Origin: Bacillota bacterium
GTDB lineage: Bacteria; Bacillota; Clostridia; Oscillospirales; Ruminococcaceae
Direction of reading: 5' to 3'
DNA: 64,000 bases
Assembly: GCA_023460035.1 (NCBI GenBank)
Contig: JAEWRN010000018.1
Location: 72,490-136,489 of the forward strand
A program made the translations under genes and the position numbers. Below, one piece after another: positions 51,619 to 60,360 of the stretch. The notes under the pieces were generated by a model. It was given only the letters and a program-made list of their open reading frames with translations. It was not told the DNA's origin and made no database searches. Every line of letters starts with the position of its first letter. Position 1 is the stretch's first letter.

Positions 51619-53109
51619 ATGAAAAAGTATATTATTTCTCTCGATCAGGGTACAACCAGCTCGCGTGCCATTATTTTTGACCATGAACAAAACATTGTGG
51701 AAATTGCGCAGAAAGAATTCCAGCAGATCTACCCAAAACCGGGGTATGTGGAACACGACCCAATGGAAATTTACGCGTCACAGTATGGCGTGCTGATTGA
51801 GGTGCTTGCCAAAAGCGGCATTTCCCCGCAGGAGGTTGCGGCCATTGGCATTACAAACCAACGCGAAACGACGATTGTGTGGGATAAGAAAACCGGCCGC
51901 CCGGTGTACAACGCCATTGTGTGGCAGTGCCGGCGCACCGCCGACATCTGCGAGCAGATGAAGCGCGACGGCATGGAAAAGCATGTGCGGGACACGACGG
52001 GGCTGATTGTGGACGCGTATTTTTCCGGTACGAAAATTAAGTGGATCTTAGACCATGTAGAGGGGGCCCGCGCCCGTGCAGAGGCGGGTGAACTGCTGTT
52101 TGGTACGGTGGACAGCTGGCTGATTTGGAAGCTGACCGGCGGGGTGCACGTGACCGACTACACCAATGCCTCGCGCACGATGCTGTACGACATTCATAAA
52201 TTGCAGTGGGATAAAACACTGTGCGACTATTTGGGCGTGCCCCTTGCCATGCTGCCCCGTGTGACCAACAGCAGTGAAATTTATGGCAATGTCAATATTC
52301 AGGGGGTTGATATCCCCATTGCGGGCGTTGCGGGCGACCAGCAGGCCGCACTGTTTGGGCAGGCCTGCTTTGACAAAGGCGATGCCAAAAACACCTATGG
52401 CACCGGCTGCTTTTTACTGATGAACACCGGCGACGAGGTGTGCCACAGTCAAAACGGTCTGCTTTCTACCATTGCCATCGGCCTTGACGGCAAGGTGACC
52501 TATGCGTTGGAAGGCAGTGTGTTTGTGGGCGGCGCAGTGGTGCAATGGCTGCGGGATGAGATGCATTTTATTGACGAGGCCCGCGATTGTGAGTATTTTG
52601 CGACGAAGGTAAAAGATAACGGCGGTGTCTTTTTGGTGCCGGCATTCACCGGCCTTGGCGCGCCGCACTGGGACATGTACGCCCGCGGCACCATAGTGGG
52701 GATTACCCGTGGTACCACTCGCTCGCACATCATTCGCGCCGCGGTAGAGTCGACCGCCTACCAGTCAAAAGACCTGCTGGATGCGATGCAGACCGACACG
52801 GGCATCCTGCTGAAGGAGCTGCGGGTAGACGGCGGCGCCAGCCGGGATAACTTTTTAATGCAGTTTCAGGCCGATATTATGGACCTGCCGCTGCGCAGGC
52901 CGATGATTCGGGAGACGACCGCGCTGGGCGCAGCTTACCTTGCGGGCCTTGCCACCGGTTTTTGGAAAGACCTTGACGAAATTCGCACCCATTGGACACT
53001 GGACAAAATGTATCAGCCGGATATGGAGCTGGCACAGCGGCAAGAGCTGATGCGCCACTGGCACAAAGCGGTTGGGCGCTCGCTCAACTGGGCAGACCAC
53101 GAAGAATAA
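51619..53109 (+). CDS. glpK: Glycerol kinase
   Basis: GlpK phosphorylates glycerol to glycerol 3-phosphate for catabolism and lipid synthesis. The 496-residue FGGY kinase has the phosphate loop DQGTTSSRAIIFD (residues 9-21), WQCRRTADICEQM near 100, DYTNASRTMLYDI near 178, GVAGDQQAALFGQACF near 243 and the second ATP site GGASRDNFLMQFQ near 400. The ATG at 51619 follows GGGGAGG. It is a single-gene unit; no glpF or glpD is adjacent. HPr-dependent regulation by phosphorylation on a histidine is common in Firmicutes and cannot be judged here. Confidence 0.96.
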   Translation: MKKYIISLDQGTTSSRAIIFDHEQNIVEIAQKEFQQIYPKPGYVEHDPMEIYASQYGVLIEVLAKSGISPQEVAAIGITNQRETTIVWDKKTGRPVYNAIVWQCRRTADICEQMKRDGMEKHVRDTTGLIVDAYFSGTKIKWILDHVEGARARAEAGELLFGTVDSWLIWKLTGGVHVTDYTNASRTMLYDIHKLQWDKTLCDYLGVPLAMLPRVTNSSEIYGNVNIQGVDIPIAGVAGDQQAALFGQACFDKGDAKNTYGTGCFLLMNTGDEVCHSQNGLLSTIAIGLDGKVTYALEGSVFVGGAVVQWLRDEMHFIDEARDCEYFATKVKDNGGVFLVPAFTGLGAPHWDMYARGTIVGITRGTTRSHIIRAAVESTAYQSKDLLDAMQTDTGILLKELRVDGGASRDNFLMQFQADIMDLPLRRPMIRETTALGAAYLAGLATGFWKDLDEIRTHWTLDKMYQPDMELAQRQELMRHWHKAVGRSLNWADHEE

Positions 53110-53127
53110 CGCGCAAAGCCATGCAGA

Positions 53128-53175
53128 CAAAAGCGCCCTCCCTTTGCTGAAACCGGCAAAAGGAGGGCGCTTTTG
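53128..53175 (+). terminator. Terminator of glpK
   Basis: A 14-bp stem (53128-53141 with 53162-53175) ends in TTTTG. The 53176-53350 stretch beyond it holds nothing that I recognise. Confidence 0.8.
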
Positions 53176-53350
53176 TGGTGTTATGCTGTGGCGGGCCGTA
53201 AGCGGTTAAAAATAACCGTTCAGTACGAACCGCTGTTGACCGCAGTAAAACAACCGCCGCTTTTTTGCAGGGTGCCGGTGCCGATAAAATACGGCAGCCA
53301 CAAAAACCGCACAGTAGCAGCTTTTGTGCCGCAATGGCCGGCGGGTTAAC

Positions 53351-53557
53351 CTAGCAGGCAGTGTCTGCCCCGCTAGCCACACCGCAGCAGCAAAACCGGT
53401 AAATCAGCACCTGGTAAAGTACAATAAAAAGCCACCCAATGGCGGTCGCCGCCGCAACAGCAGGCAGCCTCCAAGACCCAATCAACAAATACGAAAAAGT
53501 GCAGCGCACGGTCATTTGCAGCAGCGTGCCGCCAATGGGCACCAGCACCTTGCCTCG
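53351..53557 (-). pseudogene. MATE efflux pump, C-terminal remnant
   Basis: On the minus strand, residues RGKVLVPIGGTLLQMTVRCTFSYLLIG.. and LPAVAAATAIGWLFIVLYQVLIYRF match the last hydrophobic stretch of Na+-driven MATE multidrug pumps. A complete pump has about 450 residues; only about 70 remain. The reading frame begins abruptly at the LysR junction, so it is a truncated relic. Family identity rests on resemblance by eye. Confidence 0.5.
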
Positions 53558-53560
53558 GTC

Positions 53561-54169
53561 GGCAGTGTCAGCACCTGCGTGTTGCCCCCGGTGTTGCATG
53601 ATTTTTTAGCTCTTAAAAAGTACAATCTCTGTTTTCATAATTATCTCTCGTTTGAAGCATACCGCCGCATCGAAAACGGCATGGCGGACCTTGCGCTGAT
53701 TTCCAACCACCGGTATGCGAAGGATGTAATCACCCTGCCCGCTTTTCGCGAGCCATTTGTGCTGCTGTGCGGGGCAGACTGCAAAGTGGGCAAGGCCCCT
53801 AACCCCACGCAGCTTAACCCGGCGAATGAGGTGCGGCTGCCATGGAGCCCAGAGTATGATATTTGGCATGAACGCTGGTTTGACGCGTCAATAGAACCCA
53901 ATGTTACGCTGGACCATATGCCACTGCTAAAGGATTTTTTGACCGGAGAAAATTGGGCGGTTGTCCCGTTGACAGTAGCGCGGCGAATGGAAAACTCCCG
54001 GATCTTCAGTTATCCTCTGCGGCAGGGCCCGGAGGAGCGCATTATTTATTACCTGGTGCCACAACGCCCCAAGGAGGGGCCAATCCATGATTTTTTGAAG
54101 CTGCTGCATCAAGAGCTGCTGTTGTTCGCCGGGGTAGAATCTTTTTTGGCAAAGGGGTTAGCGCAATAG
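53561..54169 (+). pseudogene. LysR-type regulator, substrate-binding domain remnant
   Basis: From 53561 the frame reads GSVSTCVLPPVLHDFLALKK.., the first strand of the LysR effector-binding domain, and continues to a natural stop. It includes FHNYLSFEAYRRIENGMADLALIS and a C-terminal half with FREPFVLLCGAD. About 200 residues remain. The N-terminal winged helix and linker are missing; the in-frame residues upstream of 53561 do not look like protein. It cannot bind DNA like a normal LysR regulator. Confidence 0.65.
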
Positions 54170-54244
54170 TACCCCATGGCAAAAAAGGCAAAGCGGGCGA
54201 GGCCCATCAAATTGGTTTGCTGCCCTGCAGCTGCGCAAAACGAA

Positions 54245-54276
54245 AGCCGGCCCCTGTCAAGGGCCGGCTGTTAATT
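54245..54276. terminator. Terminator between the LysR remnant and the HD-domain gene
   Basis: A 9-bp stem (54245-54253 with 54261-54269) with a seven-base loop is followed by T-rich sequence. Confidence 0.65.
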
Positions 54277-54308
54277 TTACCGTAGTAAGGTAGTTACAAC
54301 GCAGGCGA

Positions 54309-54812
54309 TTAAGCTTCGCAGGGCCTGCGGCGGGGTTTTAAAAACGACCGGTACCGGCAGCCGAATACCTCGGCAATGCTGCACGCCTTATCCACCATCG
54401 TCACAATCCACCCCAAACGGTGCACCGGGGGCAAAATGGTCAGCGGCCACATATGGCAGCGAATCGTGTTTTGCTCCAGCGGGGTAATGTCAAAGTATTG
54501 TATGGCGTTTTGGGCGGCAATACGGGGGTGGTGAAACCCATGCAGCCGCTGGTGGCCGGGCTCGTGCCAGTCGTATAAAAAGAAATCGTGCAACAGCGCG
54601 GCACGCACCAGCTCGTGTTCTTGCCCGTGCAGCCCAAACCGTTTATACACTAAAAAGCTAAACCACGCCACCGCCACACAATGTGCAAGGCAGGAGGTGT
54701 CGCCATGCTGGGTATAAGCAGACATTTGCTGTACCACCGGGGCCTGCAACAGGCCCCGGGCCAGGGTACGAAACTCGCGTATTTCAATGGTAGTGGGGTG
54801 CAAAAAAATCAA
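54309..54812 (-). CDS. HD-domain phosphohydrolase-like protein
   Basis: The 167-residue protein has an HD-type metal-site layout. HGDTSCLAHCVAVAWFSF carries the first histidines, ALLHDFFLYDWH the HD pair, and HGFHHPRIAAQNA plus NTIRCHMWPLT further ligands. Small HD proteins of this kind hydrolyse nucleotides or phosphoesters; the substrate is unknown. A TTG start at 54812 is chosen because AAAGGAG lies eight bases before it; TTG 54818 and the longer start at 54839 are less likely. The C-terminus is basic. Confidence 0.7.
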   Translation of the reverse strand: MIFLHPTTIEIREFRTLARGLLQAPVVQQMSAYTQHGDTSCLAHCVAVAWFSFLVYKRFGLHGQEHELVRAALLHDFFLYDWHEPGHQRLHGFHHPRIAAQNAIQYFDITPLEQNTIRCHMWPLTILPPVHRLGWIVTMVDKACSIAEVFGCRYRSFLKPRRRPCEA

Positions 54813-54906
54813 GGTCAAGGCTCCTTTTGGCCGGGGCAACCGGTTTTACTGTTCCGCTAGTAACAAAACGAAAAACAAGGCCCAAAAACTTCAAATGACA
54901 AAATAC

Positions 54907-55269
54907 TCAAAGCGGCTTCTCTTCGTTTGTATCGTCATTTGCATCCTGCTCGGTTTCAGCAAAAGCCTCTTCGTCGTCGGCCGTTTCTTCGCTGTCGTCA
55001 TCCTGCGCTGGCAGGGCGGGGGCGGTATCTTCCTCCTCTGCCGAAATTTCGGCAACAGAAGACAGCATCTCTTCTTCCGGGTGGTCCTTTTTGTATTTCC
55101 ATAATTTATAAGACTGAATCGCCCGCAGGGTACCCAGCACCAGCAACGCAAGGCTAATCGCGGCAAGAATATAGTGCTCAATCCGCCACGGCGCAGCGCC
55201 ATAATCGACCAGTGATTTGATTTCAGTGAACGCGAAATAATAGCAGGCAATGATGACAATTAAGTCCAT
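54907..55269 (-). CDS. Small membrane protein with an acidic tail
   Basis: The 120-residue protein has two hydrophobic helices (about residues 1-20 and 32-48) and then a strongly acidic C-terminal half from about 62 (SSVAEISAEEEDTAPALPAQDDDSEETADDEEAFAETEQ). No family is recognised. It lies 94 bases from the HD gene on the same strand. The function is unknown. Confidence 0.6.
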   Translation of the reverse strand: MDLIVIIACYYFAFTEIKSLVDYGAAPWRIEHYILAAISLALLVLGTLRAIQSYKLWKYKKDHPEEEMLSSVAEISAEEEDTAPALPAQDDDSEETADDEEAFAETEQDANDDTNEEKPL

Positions 55270-55553
55270 GTTTGTTCCCCTTTACTTTGCAGGATGACAC
55301 CCTTGCCCCAAGTGGGCCAATACAAAGGTGCAGGCTATGCCTAGCGTCATTATAGAAGATTTTGCGGCGCCGTGCAATAAAAAAGAAAAAACACGCCTAA
55401 AATCAACCACAAATTTTACAAAATACTGGGAAAAATAAAAAAACTCACAAAAAAAACATCTATTTTGTTTCAAAATGCCGTATAATAAAAACACAGTGCT
55501 TTTACGTACCGCGCCTTTGCGGCGCAGTAAATTTTATTTTGAGGAGTTATATT

Positions 55554-56696
55554 ATGAATTTTGCCCGCAAGACCTTTGCGATACTGATGGCTGGCGCATT
55601 GACGGCCGGCCTGATGGCTGGCTGTGACAAGCTGCCCGGTGATTCTTCCTCGGGTGCTTCCTCTGCCGCTTCGTCATCGGCTGCCAGCACCGACAGTTTT
55701 GATTACAGTGCGCCGTTTGACGAAAACGGTCTGTGGAAAGATGTCACCGCGCTGGACTATGTGACACTTGCCACCTACAAGGGCGTTGAAGTGCCCAGCA
55801 GTGTGTACACGATTGCCGATGATGCGGTGGACACACAGGTGAACAGTATTTTGTCCGGGTATTCCACCACCAACCAGGTGCTGGACCGCGCCGTGGCGGA
55901 TGGCGATACCATCAACATTGACTACGTGGGCAAGATTGATGGCACAGAGTTTGACGGTGGCAACACACAGGGGCAGGGTACCGATGTCACCATTGGCACC
56001 ACCAGCTACATCGATGATTTTATTGACCAGCTGGTTGGCCACACCCCCGGTGAAACCTTTGATGTCAATGTGACCTTCCCCGATTCGTACCCCAATAACA
56101 CCGCCCTGCAGGGTAAGGACGCAGTGTTCAGCGTCACGATCAACTACATTGCAGAAAAGGTCACGCCGGAGCTGACAGATGATTTTGTCGCGACCAACCT
56201 GACGGATACCTACGGCTGGACGACGGTGGACGAAATGCGCGAAGGCATTCGCCAGCAGCAGAGCAAAACCGCAATACAGACCTACCTGTGGAAGCAGATT
56301 GACGACGGCAGCAAAGTGAGCGAAACGCCGCAAGCGCTGATCGATTTTGAGCAGGCCGCCACAAAAGCAAATATGGAAGCAACCGCCGCACAGTACGGTG
56401 TGGATGTTACAACGCTGCTTTCTTATTATGGTATCACCGGCAGCATTGATGACTGGTTTGCAGATAATCAGGATGTCATTGAGACACAGGCACAAGAGGC
56501 GCTGATTTACCAGGCAATCGCAGAGGATGCGGGCCTCAGTGTGTCGGACGATGATATCAAGGCCTATTTTAAAACCAATACCGGCTCAGAGGATTACAGC
56601 AATGCTGAAAGCATGTACGATATGCCCTATATCAAAAACACAGTGCTGCTTTCTAAGGTAGAAGAATATGTGCTTAACAGTGCAGTGCTGAAATAA
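55554..56696 (+). CDS. Lipoprotein trigger factor-like FKBP-type peptidyl-prolyl isomerase
   Basis: The 380-residue precursor has a signal and lipobox LMAGC (residues 22-26), then a serine-rich linker. A trigger factor FKBP domain follows (VADGDTINIDYVGKIDGTEFDGG, about 115-140), then helical C-terminal parts (TDDFVATNLTDTYGWTTVDEMREGIRQQQSKTAIQTYLW). Cytoplasmic trigger factor has no lipobox, so this is probably an envelope folding factor like PrsA. AGGAG precedes the ATG at 55554. TATAAT lies at 55481-55486 without a clear -35. Confidence 0.82.
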   Translation: MNFARKTFAILMAGALTAGLMAGCDKLPGDSSSGASSAASSSAASTDSFDYSAPFDENGLWKDVTALDYVTLATYKGVEVPSSVYTIADDAVDTQVNSILSGYSTTNQVLDRAVADGDTINIDYVGKIDGTEFDGGNTQGQGTDVTIGTTSYIDDFIDQLVGHTPGETFDVNVTFPDSYPNNTALQGKDAVFSVTINYIAEKVTPELTDDFVATNLTDTYGWTTVDEMREGIRQQQSKTAIQTYLWKQIDDGSKVSETPQALIDFEQAATKANMEATAAQYGVDVTTLLSYYGITGSIDDWFADNQDVIETQAQEALIYQAIAEDAGLSVSDDDIKAYFKTNTGSEDYSNAESMYDMPYIKNTVLLSKVEEYVLNSAVLK

Positions 56697-56710
56697 CAAA
56701 GTTTATAACA

Positions 56711-56740
56711 AAAAAGGGGGGGGGACACCTCCCCCTTTTT
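56711..56740 (+). terminator. Terminator of the FKBP lipoprotein gene
   Basis: AAAAAGGGGG (56711-56720) pairs with CCCCCTTTTT (56731-56740). A nine-G run lies at 56716-56724. Confidence 0.8.
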
Positions 56741-56814
56741 ATGTCCCTGCCGCCCCGTGGGGGCGGGGCTTGTTTGCAGCTTTGGGCCGGTGCGAAAATT
56801 TAGCGGCAGATGTC

Positions 56815-56843
56815 TTGCTTTTCTTTGTCGCATCCGCTATAAT
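56815..56843 (+). promoter_or_regulatory. Promoter of tRNA-Leu
   Basis: TTGCTT (56815) and TATAAT (56838) have 17-base spacing. It ends 20 bases before the tRNA. Confidence 0.75.
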
Positions 56844-56863
56844 AATAAAGCTGCAAACAACAC

Positions 56864-56950
56864 GCCGGTGTGATGGAATTGGCAGACGTGCGGGACTCAA
56901 AATCCCGTGGTAGCGATACCGTGTCGGTTCGACCCCGACCACCGGCACCA
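56864..56950 (+). tRNA. tRNA-Leu (anticodon CAA)
   Basis: The 87-base cloverleaf has acceptor arm GCCGGTG/CACCGGC, D arm with GGCAGACG, and anticodon stem CGGGA/TCCCG around CTCAAAA, giving CAA (reads UUG). A long variable arm typical of class II tRNA-Leu is present (GTGGTAGCGATACCGT). The T arm TCGGTTCGACCCCGA and an encoded CCA end complete it. It stands alone with its own promoter and a hairpin terminator. Confidence 0.95.
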
Positions 56951-56956
56951 AAACGG

Positions 56957-56990
56957 ATCCATGCGTCAGGATGAAAACTGGCACATGGAT
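56957..56990 (+). terminator. tRNA-Leu terminator hairpin, copy 1 of a related pair
   Basis: ATCCATG (56957-56963) pairs with CATGGAT (56984-56990) around a 20-base loop that itself pairs GTCAG/CTGGC, closing on GATGAAAA. TTTCTGTTT follows. The loop closely matches that of 57904-57939. Confidence 0.7.
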
Positions 56991-57090
56991 TTTCTGTTTA
57001 TAAACGGGTATTTTGCGTATGCTGTTTTGTTAAAGTGCCAAAGTGTTGTTATTATTTGAAACATCAAACCTTGCCAAGGGGGGCGGGAAA

Positions 57091-57866
57091 ATGCCAATAG
57101 AAGATAAAAAATGGGCGAAGCTATATTTGGCGGGGACGATGGCCCAAATGGGCCTCGTCTGCTTTGTCATTGCTTTTTTGCGCGCCGGCCATATTTCATA
57201 CCCCGCACCGCTGAATCTTTTGTTTTTAATTATTGGTGGGGCTTCCTCTGCAATTTGGGGTATCATTGTTTCGCTGAAGTCCCAAAGAGTTGACTCTCCA
57301 TTAAAAATTTTGATTGATTTTTTTAGCTTTAAACAGCCAATCGTGCGATATGGTATTGTTGCTGTTTTTTTGGTGATTTTATTTGCCCCGCAATTAGTAT
57401 TAGCGCGTGTTTCAGACGGGGTAAAGTGGTATTCCTTCTTTGTACTATTTTTTCAATCTATTGTGTTTGGCGGCATTGAGGAAATAGGTTGGCGATATAC
57501 CTTTCAGCCGATGCTGGAGAAAAGGGCCCCCTTTGCGCTTGCCACCATCATCACCTTTATTGCTTGGGGCTTTTGGCACTATATGTATTTTACATGACGA
57601 ATACTTTGCAATACATACAGCACATTCCGTTTTTGATCGGCTTGCTAGGGAGTAGTTTTATACTGGGTGCCATTTATAAAATTGGTAAAAGCCTTTGGCT
57701 CTGTGTGCTATTCCACTGCCTTTTGAATGTGTTTTCTCAAACACTGCTGGCAAACAACTTGGGTGCGGTGGTTGTTTGCAATATGCTGTGTATTGCACTG
57801 GCACTTGTGCTGGTTAAATTAGATAAAAAAGGTACCGGCACAGTGAAGGCCCCCAAACAGGGTTAA
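57091..57866 (+). pseudogene. CPBP family intramembrane metalloprotease, split by a frame change
   Basis: The first part (57091-57597, 168 residues) has two to three hydrophobic segments and the CPBP motif EEIGWR (about residue 140) with FWHYMY. It stops at 57597. The second (from ATG 57594, overlapping ATGA, to 57866) continues in another frame with FLIGLLGSSFILGAIYKIGKSLW and HCLLNVF (second histidine motif). Joined they make a normal CPBP protease of about 258 residues. The break may be a mutation, a sequencing error, or two coupled parts. The region is AT-rich compared with its neighbours. Confidence 0.7.
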
Positions 57867-57903
57867 AACCATACTATTGAGTTTTGAAATAAGACATAAA
57901 ATA

Positions 57904-57939
57904 GGCCTGTGTGACAGGTTGAAAACTGGTACATGGGCC
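57904..57939 (+). repeat. Hairpin related to the tRNA-Leu terminator, copy 2
   Basis: GGCCTGTG (57904-57911) pairs with CATGGGCC (57932-57939) including two G.U pairs. The 20-base loop shares 16 positions with copy 1 and ends on GTTGAAAA. It lies downstream of the CPBP gene. Confidence 0.6.
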
Positions 57940-58148
57940 GTTGCCTTTTGTGTTGTGGCAAAGTTTCACTTTTGTTATAATTATTTCAAAGCAGTCTTTT
58001 TGCTGCCCCAAATTCAAAAAACGGGTTTACCGTAAAAACCTGCGGGCTTATAATGCTTTTTTGTTTGGGATCGTTTTAAAATGTAGTATTATGACCACAA
58101 AAGTGATTACAAGGTTGAACCGGATAAAATTAAACAGGAGCGCACATT

Positions 58149-59054
58149 GTGAAAACATATAAAATTTACCAGGTGGATGCCTTTACAAAAACGAAATTCC
58201 ACGGTAACCCGGCGGGTGTCGTACCCCATGCAGATGGCCTGACGGAAGAACAAATGCAAAGAATTGCAAGAGAGCTGAACAACTCTGAAACGGCGTTTGT
58301 TTTTTCTTCCCCATCGCCCGATTATGATGTTGAAGTGCGCTTTTTTACACCGATGACAGAAGTGCCCTTGTGCGGCCACGCAACCATTGCGGCACACTAT
58401 GTAAGGGCGATAGAGGGGTGTGCAGTCGCGGGCAGGGTAGTGCAAAAAACAAAGGCGGGTTTGCTGCCCGTAGATATTGTACCAGAAAAACAAGATTATT
58501 CTATTATTATGACCCAAGGCACGCCAAACATAGGCCAACCATTTGCGCCGTTGATGGTGCAAAAAATTGCTGCGGCACTGGGCATAAAGCCGGGGGATAT
58601 TCGGCCGGATTGCCCTGTTGCCATTGCTTCTGCCGGGCATTCTAAAATTATGGTGGGCATCGGGTCCAATGCACTGTTACACCGCTTAAAACCCAATATG
58701 GACGCACTGGCTGCAATCAGCACAGAAGTGGGTTGTAACGGGTATTATGTGTTTACCTTAAACCCTGGCGACGAGGTGCTGGTGCACGGGCGTATGTTTG
58801 CGCCGGCAATCGGCATTGCAGAAGACCCGGTTACGGGTAATGCCAACGGGCCGCTGGGCGCATACCTTGTGCATTATGGCGTTTGCCGGCAGCTGGAAAC
58901 CGAAGAAGAACTCTCTTTTTCTATCGTGCAGGGCGAAGCAATCCGGCGCGACGGCGGCATGCTTGTCCACGTTACGATAAAAAATGGGGCACCGGTTCTT
59001 GTGCAGATCACAGGGCAGGCGGTCGTGGCATTTCAAACTGAGATAGAGCTGTGA
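58149..59054 (+). CDS. PhzF family isomerase-like protein
   Basis: The 301-residue protein belongs to the PhzF/diaminopimelate epimerase-like fold: IYQVDAFTKTKFHGNPAGVV, NNSETAFVF (catalytic Glu near residue 46), FTPMTEVPLCGHATIAAHY and the C-terminal EDPVTGNANGPLGAYLVHYG. PhzF itself isomerises a phenazine precursor; most clostridial homologues have no known substrate and there are no other phenazine genes here. The GTG start follows AGGAG. It is first of four closely spaced plus-strand genes. Confidence 0.92.
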   Translation: MKTYKIYQVDAFTKTKFHGNPAGVVPHADGLTEEQMQRIARELNNSETAFVFSSPSPDYDVEVRFFTPMTEVPLCGHATIAAHYVRAIEGCAVAGRVVQKTKAGLLPVDIVPEKQDYSIIMTQGTPNIGQPFAPLMVQKIAAALGIKPGDIRPDCPVAIASAGHSKIMVGIGSNALLHRLKPNMDALAAISTEVGCNGYYVFTLNPGDEVLVHGRMFAPAIGIAEDPVTGNANGPLGAYLVHYGVCRQLETEEELSFSIVQGEAIRRDGGMLVHVTIKNGAPVLVQITGQAVVAFQTEIEL

Positions 59055-59133
59055 AAAACAAAATGGCTGAAAGAAAGGCGCAAAACTTTAATGGCAATGG
59101 GCGTATAACAAGCAATGACAGAATGGGGGCATT

Positions 59134-59499
59134 ATGGAATACAAGCTTCTCGGGGCAAAAAACGATATTGCACAGCTGCTTGCAGATGAGGTGCTGATTT
59201 ATGACGCGCAGTCTGCGCTGGATGTACTTGCAACGGCACAATACGAGACGGGCTGCGACAAGTTCATCCTCAGCAAAGCCTGTTTTACTGAGGATTTTTT
59301 TGTGCTCAGCACCGGCATTGCGGGCGCAGTGCTGCAAAAGTTTGTCAACTACCGCAAAAAGGTGGCGATCATCGGCGACTATGCGGGCTATACCAGCAAA
59401 CCCCTGCAGGATTTTATCTACGAAAGCAACAAGGGCAACAGCATTTACTTTTTGTCGGACATCGGCGAGGCATTGCGCAAGTTAAGCGGTGAAAAGTAG
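59134..59499 (+). CDS. DUF4180 protein
   Basis: The 121-residue protein matches the DUF4180 pattern. It has a short N-terminal strand, then DEVLIYDAQSALDVLATAQYETGCDKFILSKACFTEDFFVLSTGIAGAVLQKFVNYRKKVAIIGDY and a C-terminal YESNKGNSIYFLSDIGEALRKL. The function is unknown. It is likely cytoplasmic. It lies 80 bases after the PhzF gene. Confidence 0.85.
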   Translation: MEYKLLGAKNDIAQLLADEVLIYDAQSALDVLATAQYETGCDKFILSKACFTEDFFVLSTGIAGAVLQKFVNYRKKVAIIGDYAGYTSKPLQDFIYESNKGNSIYFLSDIGEALRKLSGEK

Positions 59500-59563
59500 C
59501 CTCCCCGTTGCGGCAGGCAAAAGAACGTGGTTACAGCCGTAAAACAAGAAAAAGGGTGAAACG

Positions 59564-60265
59564 ATGGAACAATATTTAAAAGAGACCCCCATGCTGGATT
59601 ATTCTGCTGCAACGGTGCAGGCGCTCGTAAAAAAGCGGCATTGGGCGGGCTTGCCGCCCTTTGAGCGCATTTTGCAGGTTTACAATTTTGTGCGGGATGA
59701 AATATTATTTGGGTATAATACCTGCGACACATTGCCCGCTTCGCAGGTGCTGGCACAGGGGTACGGGCAGTGCAACACAAAGGGCACCCTGCTGATGGCG
59801 CTTCTGCGGGCGGTGGGCATCCCCTGCCGTGTCCACGGCTTTACCATTGACAAGGTGTTGCAAAAAGGCGCAATGACCGGCTTTGTGTACCAAAATGCAC
59901 CGGCAGATATTTTCCACAGCTGGGTAGAGGTGTATTACGAAAACATTTGGTACGAGTTGGAGGGCTTTATTATTGACCGGCAATACTTAACGGCGTTGCA
60001 GGCCCAAAACAGCAGCTGTGACGGCCCGTTTTGTGGGTACGGGGTGGCGGTAAAGTCGCTGCAACACCCGGTGATTGACTGGGGCGGCAACAATACCTAT
60101 ATTCAAAGCGAGGGCATCACCCATGATTTTGGCGTATATGACAGCCCGGACGAATTGTTGAACACGCATGGGCAGGCAATGGGCCCGGCAAAAGAATTTT
60201 TGTATCGCCACCTTGGCCGCCACTTGATGAACCGCAACGTAAAAAAACTGCGCAGGGGCTTTTAA
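59564..60265 (+). CDS. Transglutaminase-like domain protein
   Basis: The 233-residue protein has the transglutaminase core with catalytic cysteine in GQCNTKGTLLMALLRAVGIPCRV (about 70), histidine in FHSWVEVYY (about 115) and an acidic residue in ELEGFIID (about 130). No signal peptide is seen, so it is probably cytoplasmic. Proteases and amidases share this fold, so the reaction is open. AAAGGGTGAAACG precedes the ATG. Confidence 0.82.
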   Translation: MEQYLKETPMLDYSAATVQALVKKRHWAGLPPFERILQVYNFVRDEILFGYNTCDTLPASQVLAQGYGQCNTKGTLLMALLRAVGIPCRVHGFTIDKVLQKGAMTGFVYQNAPADIFHSWVEVYYENIWYELEGFIIDRQYLTALQAQNSSCDGPFCGYGVAVKSLQHPVIDWGGNNTYIQSEGITHDFGVYDSPDELLNTHGQAMGPAKEFLYRHLGRHLMNRNVKKLRRGF

Positions 60266-60360
60266 GCCCGGCAAAAAAGCAAGCGGCTGCAGCCTTGCTT
60301 CTAAGGCGTGCCAAAAGGGAGCAAAATAAGGCTAACAAAACCACCGGAGGCAAAAGTAAG

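Noticed and set aside
53324..53560. In-frame extension upstream of the LysR remnant as part of a working protein
   Set aside because: The residues are low in order and lack any winged-helix motif, while the opposite strand carries recognisable MATE sequence.
56716..56724. Run of nine G residues as a possible phase-variation tract
   Set aside because: It lies in the stem and loop of a terminator and not in or directly before a gene, so switching would have no clear effect.
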